DNA of 64,000 bases from Candidatus Paracaedibacteraceae bacterium. GTDB taxonomy: Bacteria > Pseudomonadota > Alphaproteobacteria > Paracaedibacterales > CAIOTO01. The stretch's first letter is position 1, and each line of letters starts with the position of its first letter. This document shows positions 30,231 through 38,542 of this stretch, piece by piece. The translations under genes were made by a program, and so were the position numbers. Where the stretch lies: the NCBI GenBank assembly GCA_030694965.1, contig JAUYTZ010000018.1:207559-271558 (forward strand). The letters run 5' to 3'. The notes under the pieces are model-generated. The model was not told the origin of the DNA. It did not search any database and saw nothing but the letters and a program-made list of their open reading frames with translations.

Positions 30231-32131
30231 CTCCAGAGCGTTTAATTTTATGTGCAGTTTTTGCGCCTTTTGCTGGATTTTTAATTGCAATTATAAAACG
30301 TAATATTAAGAATTTTAGCGAATCTGTTTCTATAATTGGTATGACTGTTTCTTTTTTTGCAACAATTATGCTGTGGTACAAAACAAAGGGTGCATTGAGC
30401 CTAGACATTGTTTTGATGGATTGGATTGAGGTTGGGTCGTTTAAAGTTTCTTGGGGAATTCATATTGATCCGCTTGTAATGGTTATGATTGGTGTTGTTA
30501 ATTGTGTTTCATTCCTTGTGCATGTGTATTCATTGTCGTATATGTCTCATGACCTATCTCGCTCTCGTTTTATGGCATATTTAAGCTTTTTCACATTCAT
30601 GATGCTACTTTTGGTTACAGCGCCTAATATGGCTCAGCTTTTTGTTGGTTGGGAAGGTGTGGGGCTTGCATCTTATTTGCTGATTGGTTTTTGGTCTGAA
30701 CGTCCAAAAGCAAGCATAGCTGCAACAAAAGCATTTGTTGTCAATCGAATTGGTGATGTGGGGCTTCTTCTTGCTATGGGAGCGTTATTTTTTCTATTTG
30801 ATAGCCTTGATTTTTCAGTGATTTTGGCGCAAGTACCTATTTTGAAAGCGCCTACATTCTTATGTGCTGGACACTTGGTAAATATGTATGATTTTATTGG
30901 CTTCTTTTTATTGCTTGGAGCTATGGGAAAGTCTGCGCAGTTTGGCTTGCATGTGTGGTTGCCTGATGCAATGGAAGGCCCAACACCTGTGTCAGCTCTT
31001 ATTCATGCTGCCACGATGGTGACGGCGGGTATCTTTTTGATGGCCCGTTTTTCGGTTTTGTTTGAACTAGCGCCTGTTGCAAAAAGTGCGCTCCTTTGGG
31101 TTGGTATATTTACCGCATTTTTTGGAGCAACTGTGGCGCTTACGCAAAACGATATTAAACGTGTTATTGCCTATTCTACCTGCAGTCAACTTGGGTATAT
31201 GATGGCGGCATGTGGATGTGGGGCATATAATGCAGCAATATTCCATCTTTCTACACATGCTTTTTTTAAAGCGTTGCTCTTTTTGGGGGCAGGATCAGTT
31301 ATTCACGCAATGTCAGATGAACAGGATATGCGAAAAATGGGTGGAATCGCTCGATTGATTCCTGTAACCTATGCGTTTATGTGGATAGGAAGTCTTGCAT
31401 TAGCAGGAATTCCATTTTTTGCCGGATTTTATTCAAAAGAAACAATTTTGGAAGCTTTGTATAATCATCATTCTGTTGCTTATATGTTGGGTCTTTTAGT
31501 TGTGTTTTTGACAGCCTTTTATTCATGGCGTCTTTTGTGGATGACTTTTCATGGAACAAGGCATGCAAATGAGCATGTTATGGCGCATATTCATGAACCT
31601 AATTTAATAATGTTAATGCCCCTTGGTGTTTTAAGTGTTGGTGCAATGTTCAGTGGAGTCGTAGGTCATAATCTACTAATTGATCAAACAGGTTTTAGCT
31701 GGCAAAATGCCATTGTAGTTTTAAAAGAACCCGTTGTCCATTTGCCATTTTTAATCCATGCATTGCCTTTGTTTTTAGCTTTTCTTGGAATCTTTTTTGC
31801 AATTTATCTGTATGGTATTAAACCACATTTTGTAGATCGTTTGACTCAAAAACAAATGTATGCCATGTCATATAATAAATGGTGGATTGATGAGCTTTAT
31901 GAAAAATTGATTTGTGCACCAATTTTAGCTATGGGGTCCTTTTTTTGGAGAAAAAGTGATTTAGGGATTATTGATCGTTTTGGACCTAACGGTATTGTTA
32001 GAATAAGTTTAGCCTTATCCAGAGGAAATCGTCGCATTCAAACTGGTTACTTGTATCATTATTCTTTAAGCATGATAGTAGGGATTCTTATTTTGAGTGC
32101 TATCCTATTTATTCGTTTTCTGTACTTTTAA
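30227..32131 (+). CDS. nuoL: NADH-quinone oxidoreductase subunit L
   Basis: The distal antiporter-like proton-pumping subunit of complex I (634 aa; about 14-16 TM helices). [16 protein letters not shown], the [12 protein letters not shown] helix with the key Lys, [35 protein letters not shown], and [18 protein letters not shown] are all present. The C-terminal lateral helix region follows. It is followed after 60 bp by nuoM. Full length, no obvious lesion. Confidence 0.98.
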   Translation: MTPERLILCAVFAPFAGFLIAIIKRNIKNFSESVSIIGMTVSFFATIMLWYKTKGALSLDIVLMDWIEVGSFKVSWGIHIDPLVMVMIGVVNCVSFLVHVYSLSYMSHDLSRSRFMAYLSFFTFMMLLLVTAPNMAQLFVGWEGVGLASYLLIGFWSERPKASIAATKAFVVNRIGDVGLLLAMGALFFLFDSLDFSVILAQVPILKAPTFLCAGHLVNMYDFIGFFLLLGAMGKSAQFGLHVWLPDAMEGPTPVSALIHAATMVTAGIFLMARFSVLFELAPVAKSALLWVGIFTAFFGATVALTQNDIKRVIAYSTCSQLGYMMAACGCGAYNAAIFHLSTHAFFKALLFLGAGSVIHAMSDEQDMRKMGGIARLIPVTYAFMWIGSLALAGIPFFAGFYSKETILEALYNHHSVAYMLGLLVVFLTAFYSWRLLWMTFHGTRHANEHVMAHIHEPNLIMLMPLGVLSVGAMFSGVVGHNLLIDQTGFSWQNAIVVLKEPVVHLPFLIHALPLFLAFLGIFFAIYLYGIKPHFVDRLTQKQMYAMSYNKWWIDELYEKLICAPILAMGSFFWRKSDLGIIDRFGPNGIVRISLALSRGNRRIQTGYLYHYSLSMIVGILILSAILFIRFLYF

Positions 32132-32191
32132 AATAACATACGTTTGAAGAACGTTCCTTTTTAAGTATTTATTCATTTTGGAGACTGTTTT

Positions 32192-33670
32192 GTGACAATA
32201 CCCCTTTTAAGTCTTTTAATTCTTTTGCCGCTTTCTGGTGTGGCATTTCTTATTCTTGTAAAAGATACAGATGTGCGAAATGCAAAAGCAGTTGCCTTAT
32301 GGATTTCGAGTTTAAATCTTATTTTAGCACTTACAATGTGGTCACAGTTTGATCCGGCAGATCTTAATTTTCAATTTGTGGAAAAGCATAGCTGGATTGA
32401 AAGTATGCGCTGTTCGTATCATTTAGGCGTTGATGGGATTTCAATTTATTTTGTCTTATTGGCGACTCTTTTGACACCGATGTGTATTTTGTCAAGTTTT
32501 GATAAAATTACACATCGTGTACGTGAATACATGATCTCTTTTTTATTGCTTGAAACCTTTATGATTGGTGTTTTTTGTGCACTAGATGCTATTTTGTTTT
32601 ATCTTTTTTTTGAAGGCGTCTTGATTCCAATGTTCTTGATTATTGGACTTTGGGGGGGCAGCAGTCGCATTTATGCCTGCTTTAAATTCTTTTTATATAC
32701 CTTTTTTGGTTCTGTTTTTATGCTGATTGCGCTTGTAAAACTTTACGGCGATGTTGGTACAACTAATTTTATTGAAATGTTTGGTGCTGCTTTGCCACTT
32801 GAGACACAACAATGGTTGTTTTGGGCGTTCATGATTGGGTTTGCTGTTAAAATTCCTATGTGGCCACTTCATACATGGCTACCAGATGCACACGTTGAGG
32901 CGCCAACAGCTGGTTCAGTTTTACTTGCAGGTGTCCTATTGAAAATGGGCGGATATGGTATTTTACGTGTTGTATTGCCTGTTTTGCCAGATGCAGCTCA
33001 TCAATTTGCGCCTATTATGATTACTTTGAGTCTAATCGGGATCGTATATGCATCGATTGTTGCCCTTGTTCAGACGGATATAAAAAAACTGATTGCGTAC
33101 TCTTCTGTTGCCCATATGGGATTTGTAACGTTAGGTATTTTTACATTTTCGCCGCAAGGGATAACTGGAGCAATTGTACAAATGATTAGTCATGGGTTTG
33201 TTTCAGCTGCTTTGTTTTTTTGTGTTGGGGTTATTTATGAGCGTTATCATACGCGTGAAATTAGTGCTTATGGGGGGATTGCTTCAATTATGCCTATGTA
33301 CGCAACTGTGTTTTTTATTTTATTGCTTGGTAGTATCGGAATGCCAGGCACAAGTGGTTTTATTGGGGAATTTTTAGTGCTACTTGCTGCATTTAAAATT
33401 GGTAGTATTGTGGCTTTAATTGCAATATTAGGGGTGATTTTTAGCGCAGCTTACATGTTGTTACTTTACAAGCGTGTATTTACAGGAAAGCTTACTACAA
33501 ATATCTCTATTAGTGATCGCCATAATCTTGATTTAACAAAATATGAGACAAGTATTTTTACGGTACTTATTTTAATTATCTTAATTTTAGGCATTTATCC
33601 AAAAGTAATTCTCAAAGGAATTGATATAGTTGTTCCTAAGTTAATAATTTCAAATAGACCTGTTGCGTAA
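32192..33670 (+). CDS. nuoM: NADH-quinone oxidoreductase subunit M, C-terminus rewritten by a repeat
   Basis: An antiporter-like complex I subunit (492 aa) starting with GTG after GGAG (8 bases upstream). Core motifs are intact: FYLFFEGVLIPMFLIIGLWGG with the key Glu, KIPMWPLHTWLPDAHVEAPTAGSVLLAGVLLKMGGYG, and TDIKKLIAYSSVAHMGFV. The last four residues, RPVA, and the stop codon come from the left inverted repeat of the MITE-like element at 33657. Removing the element and one TA lets the frame continue NNDVLILLI then stop, which is probably the older end. The rest is complete, so the protein is likely functional. nuoN does not follow. Confidence 0.96.
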   Translation: MTIPLLSLLILLPLSGVAFLILVKDTDVRNAKAVALWISSLNLILALTMWSQFDPADLNFQFVEKHSWIESMRCSYHLGVDGISIYFVLLATLLTPMCILSSFDKITHRVREYMISFLLLETFMIGVFCALDAILFYLFFEGVLIPMFLIIGLWGGSSRIYACFKFFLYTFFGSVFMLIALVKLYGDVGTTNFIEMFGAALPLETQQWLFWAFMIGFAVKIPMWPLHTWLPDAHVEAPTAGSVLLAGVLLKMGGYGILRVVLPVLPDAAHQFAPIMITLSLIGIVYASIVALVQTDIKKLIAYSSVAHMGFVTLGIFTFSPQGITGAIVQMISHGFVSAALFFCVGVIYERYHTREISAYGGIASIMPMYATVFFILLLGSIGMPGTSGFIGEFLVLLAAFKIGSIVALIAILGVIFSAAYMLLLYKRVFTGKLTTNISISDRHNLDLTKYETSIFTVLILIILILGIYPKVILKGIDIVVPKLIISNRPVA

Positions 33671-33743
33671 GTCAAATTATTGAGTTGAGAGCTTATAGAA
33701 GCTTTTGTTTCAAAATGTACAAAATGAGCTTACGCAGGAGGTC
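33657..33743 (+). mobile_element. 87-bp MITE-like element with TA target duplication
   Basis: The ends are inverted repeats: gacctgttgcgtaag at the left and cttacgcaggaggtc at the right (13 of 15 paired). Both sides carry TA (33655-33656 and 33744-33745), as expected for insertion at a TA target. It is too short to encode a transposase and none is nearby. A degenerate copy lies at 2094-2169. It inserted into the end of nuoM. Confidence 0.75.
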
Positions 33744-33762
33744 TAATGACGTTTTAATTTTG

Positions 33763-34082
33763 CTAATTTAAAGTATTATTAAATTTTTCTATTTGATTTG
33801 ACAATTCTTCCATTGCTTGAGGTTAAAGATGCTTTTCTTTGCTCATCCATAGCAAGCCCTTGTGCATTAATAGTGGCAATATCAGTAATGCCGATAAATT
33901 TTAAAATGGAATGCATATATGGAGCAAGGCGATCATATGATGTTCCTTTGTAGTAGCCACCAGAGGTAATGACTAAAATTATAGGAGGATCTTTAAGCAG
34001 TCCTTGTGGCCCAGAACTAGAAGATGCATATTTAAAAGTTTTGTTCGCACGTGAAATAAGATCAATAAAGCTCTCTAACGTG
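33763..34082 (-). pseudogene. azoR: azoR (FMN-dependent NADH-azoreductase) 3' remnant
   Basis: The C-terminal half of an AzoR-type flavodoxin-fold reductase: TLESFIDLISRANKTFKYA, GPQGLLKDPPIILVITSGG, HSILKFIGITDIATINAQGL. The N-terminal half is missing, ending at a large hairpin. After MDEQRKASLTSS the frame shifts; the true end MEELSNQIEKFNN continues in the next frame to a TAG at 33765-33763. So it is both truncated and frameshifted and cannot make active enzyme. Confidence 0.82.
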
Positions 34083-34104
34083 CGCGCGTTAGAGAGCTTT
34101 ATTG
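34063..34104. terminator. perfect 18-bp inverted repeat; probable terminator
   Basis: Arms 34063-34080 and 34087-34104 pair perfectly around the 6-base loop tgcgcg. One arm is coding sequence of the azoR remnant (codons for ESFI); the other is its inverted copy. Placed just downstream of the small secreted-protein gene (stop at 34124), it may act as its terminator, though the T run is poor. Confidence 0.6.
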
Positions 34105-34123
34105 GACAGAGTATTAGTTAAGC

Positions 34124-34513
34124 TTATTGATTTAGGTTTGCGCAAGGACACCCCGGTTTTGATCCTGGCACAGCTGCACTTCTGATTTTTGCAAGTGTAT
34201 TTGGATTTAAGTGAAATGCTAAAGCAATACCATTTGCAATTGTGTTTGCTGCATTCTTGCAATTTCCATCAAGTACGGAAGACATTGCCGTGCATTTTAA
34301 TGCGTTGTAATATTCGATTGCAAAAGCGATAGCGAAATGGCTTTTTCCAGCACTAATATCATTACCTTGGGTTAAGCAAAAGTCGCGGATTGGCGCATTT
34401 GCGTCTCCTAGTTTTCCATTGGCAGCTGTGCAGTCAGCAAGCGTTGCATCTGAAAAGGCATTTAATGTGCCGATGCTAAGAAAGCAAAAAGCTATTAATT
34501 TATTTTTTAACAT
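34124..34513 (-). CDS. small secreted Cys-containing protein
   Basis: A 129-residue protein with a clear Sec signal peptide (LIAFCFLSIGTLNAFS) and about 110 mature residues with several Cys. The mature part matches residues ~290-390 of the large neighbouring protein: DC near the start, then a turn to RDFC (NYC in the neighbour), an alpha-helical AIEYYNALKC (SIRFLEAHMC), then NCKNAANTIANGI (RCQAARAQIVEGV) and NPNTLAKI (QPNILAAI). It is thus a one-domain paralogue of that protein. It ends in CPCANLNQ. The family is unknown to me. It lies 49 bp downstream of the big gene on the same strand. Confidence 0.75.
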   Translation of the reverse strand: MLKNKLIAFCFLSIGTLNAFSDATLADCTAANGKLGDANAPIRDFCLTQGNDISAGKSHFAIAFAIEYYNALKCTAMSSVLDGNCKNAANTIANGIALAFHLNPNTLAKIRSAAVPGSKPGCPCANLNQ

Positions 34514-34562
34514 AAGATAAACCTTTCATATTTTTAAAATAACACTTTTTAAATGAGTGTTT

Positions 34563-36467
34563 TTATTTATTACCTAGCGCTGAAGCTAAGAAGCTTGCTG
34601 CGTTCTGAGTTGCTGTTTGAGCCGGCGTTGTTGCTGGAGCTGATGATGTTGCCATCATTGATATTTGAAGTTGAGTACTTGCTGTTTGTTGCTGCGCTGA
34701 TATGGCTTGGTTTGCGCTATTTTGAGCAGAAGCAGCTTGTGAGGACGCTAACTGAGCAGACTGGCCTATTGATTGTGACGCACTTGATTGAGCTGAAGAG
34801 TTCGGCGCTGCGGTACTATATTGCTGTAAGGCTGTTTGAGCTGCTTGTGAAGATTGTGTTGCTTGCTTTGAAGATTGTTGTGCGTCTGTTGATGCTTGCG
34901 CTGCAGACTTTGCAGATTCTTGAGCTGTTTCAGCAGCCTGCAGAGCCGCAGGCGTATTTATATTTGCTGCATTTCGTAAGGCCAATTGTGCAGATTGCGC
35001 GGCTTGTGATGCTGCAGTTGCTGCTTGTTGAGCTGCTTGAGCTGCTTGTTTTGCTGAAGAAGATGCTTCTTGCGCAGCTACAGTAGGATCTGTTGATACA
35101 GTTACTGGTTTCATAGTGGGTGTTTCAGTTGCTGTAGGCGTGGCCGCTACTGCTGTTGGTTGAGTTGGAGCTACTGCTATTGGTTGAGTTGGAGCTACTG
35201 GTGTTGCTTGAGTTGGAGCTACTGCTGTTGCTTGAGTTGGAGCTACTGGTGTTGCTTCTGAGATTGCTGGTGATGCAGGAACTCCTGGTGTTGTAGATGT
35301 TATTGGTTTCTCGAAATGCATTGAGTGTGGTCCAGTCGCTGCAATAGCTGCTAAAATATTTGGTTGGTTAGAATAAGCGGCGCGCACACCTTCAACAATT
35401 TGAGCACGTGCAGCTTGGCAGCGTCCTGTGCCGTCAGGCTTAACATCAAGAGGCGGGTTTGATGGGGCATCTTCGCCAGATGGGCACATGTGTGCCTCTA
35501 AGAATCGAATAGAGCAACCTATTGCTATGCGTGCTTCATCTCCTTTTAAAGACATGCAATAATTTAGTGTCTTTGGATCTGCTGTGTAGCCACATGAGTA
35601 ATAATTGCAATCTTCTGGCTTTGATGCTGGTTTTTGACGTTGGTTTGGTGTCGCTGCCGCTGCTGCAAGCATTGCTGGAGAGATGATTTGTTGGTGTGTA
35701 GTCGTCATACCCATGTTGGGCGTTTTTGTCATGTTGGCAGTTGGAGTTTCAATAGATGAAGTTGGAGCAGAAGTTGCAATAGCTGGAGCGCTAGATTCTG
35801 GTGAGTAAGTGAATGTTAGGGCTGGTACTGGAGTTGCTGTTGATGCATCTATAGTTGATGTTGTCGTCGCAGCTGCTGTCCCTGTTGTTGATGCTGCTGT
35901 CCCTGTTGATGCTGCTGCACTTGTTGGATTTGCTGCTGTACTTGTGGGAGTTGATGCTGTTCCTGTTGTTGATGCTGCTGTACTTGTGGGAGTTGCTGCT
36001 GTTCCTGTTGTTGATGCTGCTGTCCCTGTTGTTGATGCTGCTGCTGCACTTGTTGGATTTGCTGCTGTACTTGTGGGAGTTGCTGCTGCTGCACTTGTTG
36101 TTGATGCTGCTGCTGCACTTGTTGGATTTGCTGCTGTACTTGTGGGAGTTGCTGCTGCTGCACTTGTTGGAGTTGCTGCTGCACTTGTTGTTGATGCTGG
36201 TACTGTACCTGTTGTTGATGCTGCTGCTGTACCTGTTGTTGATGCTGCTGTACCTGTTGTTGATGTTGCTGCACTTGTTGGAGTTGTTGCTGTACCTGTT
36301 GGTGTTGCTGCTGTACCTGCTGAAGTTGATGTTTTTATTGGAGTTTCTGATGGAGCCAATTTTAGTGCAGATTGTTCTGTTGTTGCCGCTGCTGGTTCAG
36401 AAATCGTTAATACTACCGAAGCAGTTGCAGTCAGTAGCATAGATACAAAAACTTTATGTTTAAACAT
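34563..36467 (-). CDS. large secreted repetitive protein with central Cys domain
   Basis: A 634-residue protein with a signal peptide (VFVSMLLTATASVVLTIS). In order: a Thr/Ala/Ser/Pro-rich repeat region made of STTGTAA and TPTSTAANPTSAA-like units (roughly residues 40-210); a globular domain with Cys residues near 285-400 homologous to the downstream small protein; a VAPTQ[AP]TAVAPTQ repeat (near 420-460); and a long Ala/Gln/Ser-rich, probably coiled-coil or stalk-like tail from about 475. The layout resembles mucin-like or adhesin-type surface proteins. The function is unknown. It is probably in one unit with the 129-aa gene. Confidence 0.75.
   Translation of the reverse strand: MFKHKVFVSMLLTATASVVLTISEPAAATTEQSALKLAPSETPIKTSTSAGTAATPTGTATTPTSAATSTTGTAASTTGTAAASTTGTVPASTTSAAATPTSAAAATPTSTAANPTSAAAASTTSAAAATPTSTAANPTSAAAASTTGTAASTTGTAATPTSTAASTTGTASTPTSTAANPTSAAASTGTAASTTGTAAATTTSTIDASTATPVPALTFTYSPESSAPAIATSAPTSSIETPTANMTKTPNMGMTTTHQQIISPAMLAAAAATPNQRQKPASKPEDCNYYSCGYTADPKTLNYCMSLKGDEARIAIGCSIRFLEAHMCPSGEDAPSNPPLDVKPDGTGRCQAARAQIVEGVRAAYSNQPNILAAIAATGPHSMHFEKPITSTTPGVPASPAISEATPVAPTQATAVAPTQATPVAPTQPIAVAPTQPTAVAATPTATETPTMKPVTVSTDPTVAAQEASSSAKQAAQAAQQAATAASQAAQSAQLALRNAANINTPAALQAAETAQESAKSAAQASTDAQQSSKQATQSSQAAQTALQQYSTAAPNSSAQSSASQSIGQSAQLASSQAASAQNSANQAISAQQQTASTQLQISMMATSSAPATTPAQTATQNAASFLASALGNK
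35860..36320. repeat. coding minisatellite inside the repetitive secreted protein
   Basis: Short imperfect units (mostly 15-21 bp) such as gttgatgctgctgt, cttgttggatttgctgctgt and acttgtgggagttgctgctg recur many times. All are multiples of three, so unit gain or loss would change protein length without frameshift. Because the repeats lack stops in most frames, long but meaningless open frames appear on the other strand. Confidence 0.85.
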
Positions 36468-36728
36468 AATTTAAATTACCTCTCATTTTATTTATTCTAA
36501 ATTCCATTTTTTTGAATACAATTTGATGTATACTATTTTTAACGGAAAAAATATTAGTCACTAAAATTAAGGTAACAGGGAAGTATTTAAGAAAAAGTTA
36601 ATAAATGAAAATTTTATGTGATTTTGATTTATACAATTTTAAGAGAAAACGGAAAAATCTCGTATAACAAATTAAAAATGATATAATGAATATGAATAAT
36701 TTATAATTTTAAATGAGGGCATTCATAG

Positions 36729-37532
36729 ATGACTGCTGTATTGCTTGCGCATAGAACACTTATTCAAATACAAGGCCCAGATGCATTAAGTTTTTTGCAA
36801 GGATTAACCACCAATAATGTGCTTGCGCTTATGCCTGGTCATTGTGTTTACACTGCTTTCTTGAATCCTCAAGGGAAGTTTCTAAATGATGCCTTTGTAA
36901 TAATGGTTGCTGAGAACTACGTATGGCTTGATGTGGAATTAGAGCATGTGTCTATTCTTCTGCAAAAGTTGGCTATATATAAATTGCGCTCACAAATTAC
37001 GCTTATGCATTTACCCGAAATATTAGTTTATGCGGATATTAGCGCTGAATCTGCAGCAGAACCAAAAGAATCTGTTATAATAATAGATCCGCGCACGAAG
37101 AGTATAGGAAAACGGATTTATACAAAAAAGCCGTACACCACCGCATTGATTGCTATGAATGAATATGAACGATTGCGAATATCATTATGCCTTCCTGATG
37201 GTACGCGCGATATTCCATATGAACGTGGCTTTATTCTGGAATATGGTTTTGAAAAACTAAATGCGATTGATTTTCAAAAAGGATGTTACATTGGTCAAGA
37301 GTTGACCGCGCGGATGTATTACCGAAACTTGGGCAAACGACAACTTGTTTGTTTGGAATGCGAAGGAAATGCGCCTGTTTTTGGAACGGAGGTTAAACAA
37401 AATGAAATTATTGTTGGAACAACACGCTCACACAGTGGCTCACTTATGCTTGCACATATAAAATCAGAAGCACTTGAAAACAATGAAGCATTTTTTATTG
37501 ATGAAAAAATAGCACGTATTAAAAATAAATAA
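36729..37532 (+). CDS. ygfZ: YgfZ/GcvT-like folate-binding protein
   Basis: A 267-residue protein related to the T-protein of the glycine cleavage system. The signature KGCYIGQELTARMYYR is present with the conserved Cys. N-terminal LLAHRTLIQIQGPDALSFLQGLTTN matches the folate-binding half. YgfZ/Iba57 proteins help make or repair 4Fe-4S enzymes with folate. This fits the presence of nfu and complex I. A divergent 260-bp gap without features separates it from the secreted-protein genes. Confidence 0.9.
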   Translation: MTAVLLAHRTLIQIQGPDALSFLQGLTTNNVLALMPGHCVYTAFLNPQGKFLNDAFVIMVAENYVWLDVELEHVSILLQKLAIYKLRSQITLMHLPEILVYADISAESAAEPKESVIIIDPRTKSIGKRIYTKKPYTTALIAMNEYERLRISLCLPDGTRDIPYERGFILEYGFEKLNAIDFQKGCYIGQELTARMYYRNLGKRQLVCLECEGNAPVFGTEVKQNEIIVGTTRSHSGSLMLAHIKSEALENNEAFFIDEKIARIKNK

Positions 37533-37560
37533 AGAATTTTTTTCTTTACATTTTAAATAA

Positions 37561-38322
37561 TTATTTATTTCGATTTAAAAAAGTGTTTATTTTGAAATTA
37601 GCTTCTTTACTTACTAATCTGTCATAAAAATATGTACGTTCTGTTTTAAGTTTAGATTGCATGGATTCATGTTCTAAAAGATGCAGTAATTTTTTTATAG
37701 CTACTTGGGAATCTAATGATTGATTGGTTAACTTACTAGCAAGTTGAACAGAGCCATTAAAGCATTCTTCTTGCGAGAATAAGGCATCGCTGAGCCCCCA
37801 CTCATAAGCTGTTTTTGCTGAAATAGAATCACCTAAGAACATTAATTTTTTGGCGTTTACTAAGCTAATGCGTTGTAAAATACGTTGTGTCCCTCCACCT
37901 CCAGGTAGTAATCCTAGTTTTATTTCAGGAAAGCCAAATGTAGCATTATCTGATGCAATAATGAAATCACACATGAGCGCTATTTCCAGAGCTCCGCCTA
38001 GACAGGCTCCCATAATGCAGGCAATAACAGGTTTTTTTAAGGTAGCTAAATATTGCCAGTGATCCATAGGGTCATTTTTACTTGTATTCGTACCATTGTG
38101 CTGTGTTTCTTTATTAGAAAGCATCTGCATTTCTTTTAAATCGGCACCTGCTGAAAAAATTTTGGTGGTGCTTTGTATAATAATGACATGGACATTTATA
38201 TCTGAGTCGCATTCTTTTAGTATACGATTAAGATCTAAGATAAAAGCGGTTGACAGCAAGTTTAAGTTATTTTGAAATGTGATGAATGCTATTTTACTAT
38301 CAACAGAAAATTGTATGTGCAT
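37561..38322 (-). CDS. enoyl-CoA hydratase/isomerase family protein
   Basis: A 253-residue crotonase. The oxyanion and active-site segments are GAGADLKEM-like SAGADLKEM, ACIMGACLGGALEIALMCDF with the first catalytic Glu, and ATFGFPEIKLGLLPGGGGTQR with the second. Both catalytic Glu residues of hydratases are kept, so hydration of enoyl-CoA is likely. A role in fatty-acid or branched-chain acyl-CoA breakdown is possible, in keeping with acetoacetyl-CoA synthetase elsewhere in the window. It is convergent with ygfZ, 28 bp apart. Confidence 0.9.
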   Translation of the reverse strand: MHIQFSVDSKIAFITFQNNLNLLSTAFILDLNRILKECDSDINVHVIIIQSTTKIFSAGADLKEMQMLSNKETQHNGTNTSKNDPMDHWQYLATLKKPVIACIMGACLGGALEIALMCDFIIASDNATFGFPEIKLGLLPGGGGTQRILQRISLVNAKKLMFLGDSISAKTAYEWGLSDALFSQEECFNGSVQLASKLTNQSLDSQVAIKKLLHLLEHESMQSKLKTERTYFYDRLVSKEANFKINTFLNRNK

Positions 38323-38542
38323 GTGTATCCTAAACTCAAGTGAGTTATTGCTTTTTTTGTTTTACTTTATGCATAAAGCAAATTGCCTACAAATCAGATA
38401 AATATAATTTGAATAGGAAGAAAAATTGTTTTCTTTATTTTAATGATGAGCTTTGTTGCTTAAGAATGTATTAATCCAAAAATAATCCTTAAAAAATAAG
38501 TTCGCACCATATGTTTTTTTTAGGCAAAGATGTGATATGTTT

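Noticed and set aside
35860..36320. A CRISPR-like look of many short repeats
   Set aside because: Unit lengths vary, there are no unique spacers, no cas genes are near, and the repeats encode a continuous protein.
35809..36474. Long open frames on the strand opposite the repetitive secreted protein, encoding Val/Ala or Leu-rich repeats
   Set aside because: They arise because the minisatellite has no stop codons in several frames. They have no signal peptide, ribosome site or non-repetitive domain, whereas the minus-strand frame has a signal peptide and a Cys domain.
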